DNA of 13,787 bases from a bacterium (GTDB lineage Bacteria; JAUVQV01; DATDCY01): assembly GCA_036524115.1 (NCBI GenBank), contig DATDCY010000135.1, positions 1-13,787 on the forward strand, read 5' to 3'. Below, in pieces: positions 1 through 6,105 of the stretch; within the stretch, counting starts at the first letter, position 1; each line of letters starts with the position of its first letter. The position numbers and the translations under genes are program-made. The notes beneath the pieces were generated by a model that ran no database searches, was not told the origin of the DNA, and saw only the letters and a program-made list of their open reading frames with translations.

Positions 1-1473
1 GTCGCGTCGGCGGCCCCCGAGGCCGTCGCCGTCGACCGGCCGCTCTGGAATGCGACCTTCTCGAACGTCGGTGGCGGCCTCGAGAGCTGGCGGCTGAAAT
101 CCTACACCTACGCAAAGGGCGCCAAGGACGCCGCGGACGCCTCCATCGGCGGCACGCCCCTCGAGATCGTGCGCCCCGGTTCCGCCGCGCTGCCGCTCTC
201 CTTCGTCTTCACCGACGCGGCGACGCAGGCCGCGTTCGCCCGGCCGCAACTCGTGCAACGGACCCCGACCGGCTTCACGCTCGCCGGCGCCGACGCCGGC
301 GGGCTGCGGCTGACGCGCACCTACAGCTTCGATCCCGGTGGCTACCGCGGGGACGTCCTCATCACGCTGGAGAACGCCGGGGAGACCCCGCGCGCCGTGT
401 CCTGGGAGATGGCGTTCGGGCCCGGCGTGGACCGGCATCTCCCGGAGAGCGCGAAGAACGACGAGGGCGTGACGTATCTCGCCGGCTCGAACCGCGACAG
501 CGTCAAGGTCAAGAAGGTCGGCGAGGCCAAGGAGCTCGGCCCGGTCTCCTGGGTGGCCGTCGGCAACCGCTACTTCGTCGCCGCGCTGCTGCCGCTGGAG
601 GGCTCGCTCTCGGCGTTCGCCCGGCGCACGACGCCGGCCGGCGAGGAGATCGGCGTGCACTCGCAGCTGGCCGCGCTCGGGCCGCGCCAGTCCGTGACCT
701 ACCGCGTCGCGATGTATCTCGGCCCGAAGGACCGCAAGGTGCTGGCGGCCGCGGCCAAGGGCCTCGAGCTCACTGTCGACTACGGCTGGTTCTGGTGGCT
801 GGCAATCCCCTTCCTGGGCATCCTGCAGTTCTGCTACGGCTTCCTCAGGAGCTATGGGCTGGCGATCCTCGCGCTCACCTTCCTCGTCAAGGCCGCCCTC
901 TTCCCGGTCAGCTTCAAGATGTTCCGGTCCATGAAGAAGATGCAGGAGCTGCAGCCGAAGATGGCCGCGCTCAAGGCCAAGTTCAAGAGCGACAACCAGG
1001 GGCTCCAGCAGGCGACCATGGCCCTGTACCGCGAGCACAAGGTCAACCCGATGGCCGGCTGCCTGCCGATGGTCGTGCAGATCCCGGTCTTCTTCGCGCT
1101 CTACAAGGTGCTCTACAACGCGATCGAGCTGCGCGGCGCGGGCTTCCTCTACATCCCGGACCTCTCGCTGAAGGACCCGTACTACATCACCCCGATCCTG
1201 ATGGGCGTGACGATGCTCATCCAGCAGCGGATGACGCCGACGGCAGGCGATCCGGCGCAGGCGAAGATGATGATGTTCATGCCCGTGATCATGACGGCCA
1301 TGTTCATCAACTTCTCGTCCGGGCTCGTCCTCTACTTCCTCTTCTCCAACCTGCTCTCGATCGCGGAGCAGAAGGTCTTCCGGGTCCTCGGCGCGCGCGG
1401 GCAAGCCGCGACGGCGGCGGTCGTCGACGAGGCCGGGGGCACGGGGAAGAAGAAGCGCCTGCCGCGCGCCTAG
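1..1473 (+). CDS. yidC: Membrane protein insertase YidC (5' end missing)
   Basis: YidC inserts and folds inner-membrane proteins, alone or with SecYEG; ATP synthase subunits are classic clients. The reading frame is open from the first base, so the N-terminal membrane anchor lies outside the window; 490 codons are visible. Visible residues 1 to about 255 resemble the periplasmic beta-sandwich domain (ATFSNVGGGLESWRLKSY near residue 19). The rest is the conserved core: a hydrophobic segment ending in ALTFLVKAALFPVS, a charged cytoplasmic hairpin (MKKMQELQPKMAALKAKF), YREHKVNPMAGCLPMVVQIP, DPYYITPILMGVTM, and a last membrane helix with SGLVLYFLFSN. A large periplasmic domain is typical of Gram-negative bacteria. 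The tail is short and basic (GKKKRLPRA). The groove residue that is arginine in E. coli YidC (R366) is lysine here. Family assignment is secure. Confidence 0.97.
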   Translation, partial: VASAAPEAVAVDRPLWNATFSNVGGGLESWRLKSYTYAKGAKDAADASIGGTPLEIVRPGSAALPLSFVFTDAATQAAFARPQLVQRTPTGFTLAGADAGGLRLTRTYSFDPGGYRGDVLITLENAGETPRAVSWEMAFGPGVDRHLPESAKNDEGVTYLAGSNRDSVKVKKVGEAKELGPVSWVAVGNRYFVAALLPLEGSLSAFARRTTPAGEEIGVHSQLAALGPRQSVTYRVAMYLGPKDRKVLAAAAKGLELTVDYGWFWWLAIPFLGILQFCYGFLRSYGLAILALTFLVKAALFPVSFKMFRSMKKMQELQPKMAALKAKFKSDNQGLQQATMALYREHKVNPMAGCLPMVVQIPVFFALYKVLYNAIELRGAGFLYIPDLSLKDPYYITPILMGVTMLIQQRMTPTAGDPAQAKMMMFMPVIMTAMFINFSSGLVLYFLFSNLLSIAEQKVFRVLGARGQAATAAVVDEAGGTGKKKRLPRA

Positions 1474-1475
1474 CC

Positions 1476-1499
1476 CACAGTGCCACACCGTTCACTGTG
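1476..1499 (+). terminator. Hairpin just after yidC, possible terminator
   Basis: The arms CACAGTG (1476-1482) and CACTGTG (1493-1499) form a perfect 7-bp stem with a 10-nt loop, beginning 2 nt after the yidC stop codon. No T-run follows, so it is not a textbook intrinsic terminator. It could instead stabilise a 3' end or act with a protein factor. Pairing is seen directly; function is inferred. Confidence 0.35.
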
Positions 1500-1507
1500 A
1501 TGGCTTC

Positions 1508-1530
1508 GGGGTCCTGTCGCTGCGGACCCC
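1508..1530 (+). terminator. Second hairpin in the yidC-mnmE gap, possible terminator
   Basis: The arms GGGGTCC (1508-1514) and GGACCCC (1524-1530) pair perfectly over 7 bp with a 9-nt loop. The following bases hold only a short CCCTTTC pyrimidine run. Placed 8 bp after the first hairpin, it makes a tandem structure that may end or attenuate transcription leaving yidC. The rest of the gap up to mnmE holds a G6C7 tract (1559-1571) and no promoter that I recognise. Confidence 0.35.
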
Positions 1531-1644
1531 CGTCGTGCTCCCTTTCGGTCCGCCCGCCGGGGGGCCCCCCCTTCGCGCCACCCCTCCGCCGTGCCGATGC
1601 CTGGGAACCTGGAACGCCGCTGCAACTGCGGGCGTGAGGCTTCA

Positions 1645-3012
1645 GTGAGCGACACGATCGCGGCGATTGCCACCGGCGCGGGCTGCGGGATCGGCATCGT
1701 GCGCATCAGCGGCCCCGAGGCGCTCGCGGTCGGGTCGCGCGTGTTCCGGGGCAGGGGAGGGCGCGCGCTCGATGCGGCGCCGCCCCTGCGCCTCATCCTG
1801 GGCACGGTGGTGGACCCCGAGAGCCGACGGCAGATCGACGAGGCATTCGCGGTGCGGATGCGCGCGGGGGGTTCCTACACCGGAGAGCCGACGGTCGAGC
1901 TGCAGTGCCACGGTGGACGCGCAACACTCGACGCGGTGCTGCGCGCCGTCATCGATGCCGGCGCCCGCCTGGCAGCACCGGGGGAGTTCACGAAGCGCGC
2001 GTACCTCGCCGGCCGCATCGACCTCTCGCAGGCGGAGGCGGTGGCGGAGCTCATCGCCGCCCGGACGGACGCGGCGCGACAGGCGGCGCTCTCGCGGCTG
2101 CACGGAGGTCTCGGGGAGCGCGTGCGGGCGATCGCCGGACGGCTTCTCGAGGAGATCGCGGCGGCCGAGGTCCTTCTCGATCACGGAGACGAGGACGTAG
2201 CCTCTGCCGGGCCCGACGCCGCGACGATCCGCTCGCTCGCGGCTGAACTGCGGGAAGTCGCGGCGCTCGGGCAGGGCCGTGACGAATACACCGGGGCCCG
2301 GCGGGTGGTGATCGCCGGCAGGACCAACTCTGGAAAATCAAGTCTTTTCAATATGTTATGCTCACGAGAGCGCTCCATAGTCTCGCCGGAACCTGGGACG
2401 ACCAGGGATTACATAGAAGAGCGCCTCCCGATGGAGGGTGCTCTGGTCACGCTGGTCGACACCGCCGGGATGCGGGAGACCAGGAGCCCCGTCGAACGGG
2501 AAGGGATCAAGAGGGGCCGGCAGCAGATGGTCGATGCCGATCTGCTGATCCTGACGGTCGACGCCGCGGCGCCGCTGGCCGCTGATGATCTGGCGCTCAT
2601 CGAACAGTTCCGGGCGGGCACGCCGCTCGTCGTCCTCACGAAGTCCGACCTGCCCATGGGATTCGATCGCCGTGACCTTGAACTGGCATGCCCGGGACTG
2701 CCGATCTTCTCGCTGTCGACGCTGGACCGCGGCAGTTGCGCTGATCTGACCCGCGCCGTCGCCGAGCGCTGCCGGGAGCGCTCCCAGGACGGCGATGCCG
2801 CGGCGCCGAACCTCCGCCACCGAGAGTCGCTGCGCGCCGCGGCCGGCGCCGCGGAGCGGGCTGCCGGTCTCCTCGCGGACGACGCCGGCACCCTCGACCA
2901 GGTGGCGGCCGAGCTGCGCTGGGCGACGGCTTCCCTCGGGGCGATCACCGGCGAAACGGCAGGCGAAGAGATCGTGGACCGCATCTTCTCGCGCTTTTGC
3001 ATCGGGAAATAG
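1645..3012 (+). CDS. mnmE: tRNA modification GTPase MnmE
   Basis: MnmE (TrmE) works with MnmG to place a (carboxymethyl)aminomethyl group on C5 of the wobble uridine of certain tRNAs, using a methylene-THF-derived carbon. The GTG start is chosen because homology begins there (SDTIAAIATGAGCGIGIVRI) and GAGG lies 5 nt upstream; a longer frame begins at 1591. The 455-aa length is normal. The N-terminal folate-binding domain includes GEFTKRAYLAGRIDLSQAEA (113-132). The G domain shows G1 GRTNSGKS (225-232), G2 GTTRD (251-255), G3 DTAG (272-275) and G4 TKSD (332-335), where NKxD is usual. The protein ends in the catalytic CIGK motif (452-455). Its partner gene mnmG, often next door, is absent. The P-loop region uses AT-rich codons unlike the rest of the gene. 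Confidence 0.96.
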   Translation: MSDTIAAIATGAGCGIGIVRISGPEALAVGSRVFRGRGGRALDAAPPLRLILGTVVDPESRRQIDEAFAVRMRAGGSYTGEPTVELQCHGGRATLDAVLRAVIDAGARLAAPGEFTKRAYLAGRIDLSQAEAVAELIAARTDAARQAALSRLHGGLGERVRAIAGRLLEEIAAAEVLLDHGDEDVASAGPDAATIRSLAAELREVAALGQGRDEYTGARRVVIAGRTNSGKSSLFNMLCSRERSIVSPEPGTTRDYIEERLPMEGALVTLVDTAGMRETRSPVEREGIKRGRQQMVDADLLILTVDAAAPLAADDLALIEQFRAGTPLVVLTKSDLPMGFDRRDLELACPGLPIFSLSTLDRGSCADLTRAVAERCRERSQDGDAAAPNLRHRESLRAAAGAAERAAGLLADDAGTLDQVAAELRWATASLGAITGETAGEEIVDRIFSRFCIGK

Positions 3013-3023
3013 GGGAGGGGAGG

Positions 3024-3686
3024 GTGAAGGAGTCTTCACGCGATCTCCTCGTGAAGGGGGCTGCGCGCATGGGCGTCGCCCTGACGGACGATGCCGTATC
3101 GCTGTTCGGCATCCTGCTCTCCCTGCTCCAGACCTGGGGGAGCCGGATCAACCTCACCACGCGCCTCGGGGAGCAGGAGATCATCGTCCATCACTTCCTC
3201 GACTCGCTGGCTGGAGCGGGAGTGCTTTCCGGGACTCCTGCAGCGCGGGTGATCGACCTCGGAGCGGGAGCGGGGTTCCCCTCGTTCCCCCTGAAGTTCG
3301 CGCTGCCCGGACTGCGCATCACCCTTGCCGAGAGCATTCGGAAGAAGGTCGCCTTCTGCAGCGAAGTGATTCGCGCCACCGGCTGCGCGGAGATCGAGGC
3401 ACTCTGCGCCCGGGCGGAAGATCTGGCGCGGCAGAAGTCGCACCGCGAAGCCTACGACTGGGCGGTGAGCCGCGCTCTGGGAAGCGCAGCCGCCGTCCTC
3501 AGGCTGGCTCTGCCGCTCCTGGCGCCGGGCGGGCGCGCCCTGATCTACAAGGGAGCGCCGACGACGCAGGAGCTCGACGAACTGGGACGCGCTTGCGGCG
3601 CGATCGGCGCCGCCTGGAGCCTGAGCGAAGTCGAGATTCCCTTCCTCGAGGCAAGGCGCTCGCTGATCATCGTCACCACCGCCTGA
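3024..3686 (+). CDS. rsmG: 16S rRNA (guanine-527-N7)-methyltransferase RsmG
   Basis: RsmG (GidB) methylates N7 of G527 in 16S rRNA using SAM; in E. coli its loss gives low-level streptomycin resistance. The protein has 220 aa, close to the family norm. The GTG start lies 11 nt after the mnmE stop and is preceded by a purine-rich run containing GGAGGGGAGG. It gives the usual short lead before LTDD; an ATG at 3069 is a weaker alternative. Motifs: INLTT (42-46), HHFLDSL (56-62), the SAM-binding loop VIDLGAGAGFP (76-86), an acidic residue E103 for the ribose, and DWAVSRAL (145-152). The loop continues with S87 where many homologues have glycine. Tight spacing implies co-transcription with mnmE. 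Assignment is firm. Confidence 0.95.
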   Translation: MKESSRDLLVKGAARMGVALTDDAVSLFGILLSLLQTWGSRINLTTRLGEQEIIVHHFLDSLAGAGVLSGTPAARVIDLGAGAGFPSFPLKFALPGLRITLAESIRKKVAFCSEVIRATGCAEIEALCARAEDLARQKSHREAYDWAVSRALGSAAAVLRLALPLLAPGGRALIYKGAPTTQELDELGRACGAIGAAWSLSEVEIPFLEARRSLIIVTTA

Positions 3687-3717
3687 GATACAGAACCTGC
3701 CCCGTCCCTGGCTTCGA

Positions 3718-3733
3718 TGTTCCACGTGGAACC
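3718..3733. promoter_or_regulatory. parS: parS centromere site 1 (ParB binding)
   Basis: TGTTCCACGTGGAACC contains the fully palindromic core GTTCCACGTGGAAC, which matches the bacterial parS consensus and, as I recall it, the Myxococcus xanthus form exactly. ParB binds such sites as a dimer and uses CTP to slide onto flanking DNA. The site lies in the gap before parA. Confidence 0.93.
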
Positions 3734-3759
3734 TTTTTCCACGCGACAGCACCCTGCGA

Positions 3760-3775
3760 TGTTCCACGTGAAACA
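3760..3775. promoter_or_regulatory. parS: parS centromere site 2 (ParB binding)
   Basis: TGTTCCACGTGAAACA matches the canonical parS consensus TGTTNCACGTGAAACA at every fixed position. It starts exactly 42 bp after the first site, about four helical turns, so two ParB dimers would load on the same DNA face. It lies about 30 bp upstream of the proposed parA promoter. Confidence 0.95.
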
Positions 3776-3804
3776 TCCGCCGCAAGCTGCCGTTGGCCGG
3801 TCCC

Positions 3805-3833
3805 TTTTCTCTCCATCGTTTCTGTGTTAGCAT
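3805..3833 (+). promoter_or_regulatory. Possible extended -10 promoter for parAB
   Basis: TGTTAGCAT supplies an extended -10 element (TG, one base, then TAGCAT at 3828-3833, four of six matches to TATAAT). A weak -35, TTTTCT (3805-3810), lies 17 bp upstream. The start point would fall near 3840, giving a leader of about 50 nt before parA. ParB bound to the upstream parS pair could repress it. The match is modest and transcription could also read through from rsmG. Confidence 0.35.
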
Positions 3834-3891
3834 CCGGCTCGCTTTCGGCTCGGAGCGGTCGCTGGCGGGCGGTTCCGCGGGGGGATGTCGC

Positions 3892-4704
3892 GTGGCGAGG
3901 ATCATTGCGGTAGCCAACCAGAAGGGCGGGGTGGGCAAGACCACGACCGCCATTAACCTGGCAGCCGCCCTCGCGATCGCTGAGAGACGGACGCTCCTCA
4001 TCGACATCGACCCGCAGGGCAACGCCACCAGCGGCACGGGCGTCAACAAGCACGAGATCGCACTGAGCATCTACCACGTGCTCATCGGCGAGCGCACCCT
4101 CCCCGAGGTCACGCAGCGGACGGCGATCCCGTCGCTCTCGGTGGCGCCATCGAACATCAACCTCATCGGTGCCGAGCTGGAGCTGGTGAATCTTCCGGAG
4201 CGCGAGACGCGCCTGCAGGAGGCAATCGCCCCGTACCGCGACGACTACGACTTCATCATCATCGACTGCCCGCCTTCGCTTGGCCTGCTGACGGTCAACG
4301 CGCTCACCGCCGCCGGCAGCGTTCTCGTCCCGCTCCAGTGTGAATACTACGCGCTCGAGGGCCTGACCGAGTTGCTCAACACGATCGGCCTGATCCGGGC
4401 GAGCTTCAACGATTCGCTGCGGATCGAGGGTATCCTGCTGACCATGTACACCACGCGCACCAACCTCACGAAGCAGGTCGAGGACGAGGTCCGGGAGCAC
4501 TTCCCGACGGAGGTCTTCAAGACGGTCGTCCCCCGCAACGTCCGGCTCAGCGAGGCGCCGAGCTTCGGGCAGCCGGTCATTCTCTACGACGCCCGCTCGA
4601 AGGGCGCCGAGTCCTACCTCATGCTCGCCGAGGAGATCATCAGCCATGACCAGAAGAGCGCTGGGGCGGGGGCTGGGAGCCCTCATCCCCCAGAGAACGC
4701 CTGA
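3892..4704 (+). CDS. parA: Chromosome-partitioning ATPase ParA (Soj)
   Basis: ParA is a DNA-binding ATPase that dimerises on the nucleoid and moves ParB-parS complexes; ParB stimulates its ATP hydrolysis. The GTG start is chosen because ParA homology begins at once (MARIIAVANQKGG) and a GGGGGA run lies about 6 nt upstream; the upstream extension has no family character. The 270-aa product shows the deviant Walker A KGGVGKTT (11-18, signature Lys11), DIDPQGNAT (38-46), Walker B FIIIDCPP (121-128) and the C-terminal VPRNVRLSEAPSFGQP (213-228). The last 20 or so residues (SHDQKSAGAGAGSPHPPENA) are low-complexity and lie over the start of parB. Two parS sites upstream tie the gene to chromosomal rather than plasmid partition. 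Confidence 0.97.
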   Translation: MARIIAVANQKGGVGKTTTAINLAAALAIAERRTLLIDIDPQGNATSGTGVNKHEIALSIYHVLIGERTLPEVTQRTAIPSLSVAPSNINLIGAELELVNLPERETRLQEAIAPYRDDYDFIIIDCPPSLGLLTVNALTAAGSVLVPLQCEYYALEGLTELLNTIGLIRASFNDSLRIEGILLTMYTTRTNLTKQVEDEVREHFPTEVFKTVVPRNVRLSEAPSFGQPVILYDARSKGAESYLMLAEEIISHDQKSAGAGAGSPHPPENA

Positions 4705-5521
4705 CCAGCACCCCACGGCTGCCACGCCGCCACAGGCCGGTCTCCTCCAGCTCGAACTGTCGAAGATCGTCCCGAGCCCGCACCAGCCCCGCAAGGAGTT
4801 CCCCACCGACAAGCTCAACGAGCTGACCGCGTCAATCGCCGCCAAAGGGGTGATCCAGCCCATCATCGTCCGCCCGCTCGATGACGGCCGTTACGAGCTG
4901 ATCGCGGGCGAGCGCCGCTGGCGGGCCGCGAAGCAGGCGGGCCTTGCACGAATCCCCGCAGTGGTGCGGAGCGTCGAGTCGGCGGACGCCATGGAGATGT
5001 CGCTGATCGAGAACGTTCAGCGCGAGGATCTCAACCCGATCGAGACCGCGCGCGGCTACCAGCACATCGCGGACACGCTGGACTTCACGCACGAGGAAAT
5101 CGCCGCCCGGGTCGGCAAGGACCGTTCATCGGTGACCAACCTCATTCGCCTGCTGACGCTTCCTGAGGAAATCCAGGGCGACGTCGCTTCCGGGGTGCTG
5201 AGCATGGGCCACGCGAGGGCCATTCTCGCGATTCCCGGCCGCGATGGCCAGCTGGCGGCAAGAAGAGCAATTCTCTCGAAGGGGCTATCGGTGCGGGAGG
5301 CCGAGAAGCTCGCAAAGCGTGCGGGGAAGGCCCCAAAAGTCGGCAGCGACGGCCACAAAGACAAGAAAGACATATATATCAATGAGTTAGAGGAATCGAT
5401 TCGGAGGGCGCTTGGTACCAAGGTGGCCATCCGCCACCGTGGCAAGCGCGGTGTGATCGAGCTGCACTACTTTTCGCTGGACGAACTCGATCGCCTGGCG
5501 CAACATCTTCGGTCATCATAA
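4646..5521 (+). CDS. parB: Chromosome-partitioning protein ParB (Spo0J)
   Basis: ParB binds parS, acts as a CTP-dependent DNA clamp that spreads along DNA, loads SMC in many bacteria, and stimulates ParA. The 291-aa protein has every expected part. RALGRGLGALIP (4-15) is the N-terminal ParA-activating motif. The CTP-binding domain includes GERRWRA (88-94) and ENVQREDLNPIE (122-133). The parS-reading helix-turn-helix is near 146-173 (EEIAARVGKDRSSVTNLIRL). KGLSVREAE follows (212-220), then a Lys-rich linker (about 228-242) and the C-terminal dimerisation domain. The ATG start lies inside parA, with a 59-nt overlap, and fits the family N-terminus, so the overlap is probably real. An AT-rich codon cluster marks the linker. 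Confidence 0.97.
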   Translation: MTRRALGRGLGALIPQRTPDQHPTAATPPQAGLLQLELSKIVPSPHQPRKEFPTDKLNELTASIAAKGVIQPIIVRPLDDGRYELIAGERRWRAAKQAGLARIPAVVRSVESADAMEMSLIENVQREDLNPIETARGYQHIADTLDFTHEEIAARVGKDRSSVTNLIRLLTLPEEIQGDVASGVLSMGHARAILAIPGRDGQLAARRAILSKGLSVREAEKLAKRAGKAPKVGSDGHKDKKDIYINELEESIRRALGTKVAIRHRGKRGVIELHYFSLDELDRLAQHLRSS

Positions 5522-5530
5522 GGAGTCGAC

Positions 5531-5995
5531 ATGGCGCTCTCGACGCGGCTGTTCGGGGAGGAGGAACGCTCCATGAAGAAGGATCGCATGCCTTCGCCGG
5601 CGGGCGGCGGCAACCTCAACGCCTTTCTCGGAGAGGGCACGAGCTTCAAGGGCATCTTGACCTTCGAGGGCACGGTCCGGATCGACGGCCGGCTCGAGGG
5701 GGAGATCTTCACGAAGGACATGCTCGTGATCGGCGAGGGCGCCCAGGTGAACGCGGTCATCCACGCCGGGGTCGTCGTGATCGGCGGGACCGTGCACGGG
5801 AACGTCACCGCCGAGCGCAAGATCGAGATCCATCCGAGCGGCCGCCTCTACGGCAACATCTGCACGCCGTCGCTCGTGATCGAGGAGGGAGTCATCTTCG
5901 AGGGCAACTGCACGATGGGGCGCGCCGCGGCGCAGGGCGCGGAAGCCCCGGCCGGCGAACCGAGCCTTGACCAGGAACGGCTGCTGGCGCGCTAG
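5531..5995 (+). CDS. Bactofilin (polymer-forming cytoskeletal protein)
   Basis: Bactofilins polymerise without nucleotide into filaments that scaffold cell-shape, stalk and pole functions. The 154-aa protein has a short N-terminal tail, a right-handed beta-helix core of about 31-130 with repeating Gly/Val/Ile turns (GTSFKGILTFEGTVRIDG, then GEI, GGTVHGNV, GRLYGNI), and a disordered Ala/Gly/Glu-rich tail. This is the family's usual build. The first ATG is used because AAGGAG lies 5 nt upstream. A second ATG at 5573 (MKKDRM) also has a GGAGG-type site and is a serious alternative. The gene begins 9 bp after parB, so it very likely belongs to the parAB unit. In Myxococcus xanthus, bactofilins with PadC help position the ParABS system, which makes a similar role plausible here (inference). 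Confidence 0.92.
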   Translation: MALSTRLFGEEERSMKKDRMPSPAGGGNLNAFLGEGTSFKGILTFEGTVRIDGRLEGEIFTKDMLVIGEGAQVNAVIHAGVVVIGGTVHGNVTAERKIEIHPSGRLYGNICTPSLVIEEGVIFEGNCTMGRAAAQGAEAPAGEPSLDQERLLAR

Positions 5996-6028
5996 CGCTT
6001 TCGGGCACATGCGGCGGCAAAAATGTCC

Positions 6029-6057
6029 TTGACAGACATGCTCACATTTGCTTTAAC
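6029..6057 (+). promoter_or_regulatory. Sigma-70-type promoter of the ATP synthase operon
   Basis: A perfect -35 box TTGACA (6029-6034) and a -10 box TTTAAC (6052-6057, four of six) are separated by the ideal 17 bp, in the most AT-rich stretch between bactofilin and atpF'. The start point would be near 6064, leaving a leader of about 42 nt. Short inverted repeats surround the -35 box: AAATGT (6021-6026) with ACATTT (6044-6049), and ATGTC (6023-6027) with GACAT (6035-6039). They may form an operator. Confidence 0.75.
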
Positions 6058-6105
6058 ATCCAACCGTTTTCCCGGTCTTGGCTGTTAACCGCGGGGAGAT
6101 GGCGC

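Noticed and set aside
3687-3891. Replication origin in the rsmG-parA gap
   Set aside because: The gap holds parS sites but no DnaA-box cluster (TTATCCACA-like) and no AT-rich unwinding element, so oriC itself is not here.
4072-4080. CCACGTGCT inside parA as a third parS
   Set aside because: Only the CACGTG centre matches; the flanking GTT and AAC positions required for ParB recognition are absent. The CACGTG at 12411 and the half-match TTCCACGTG near 13470 fail for the same reason.
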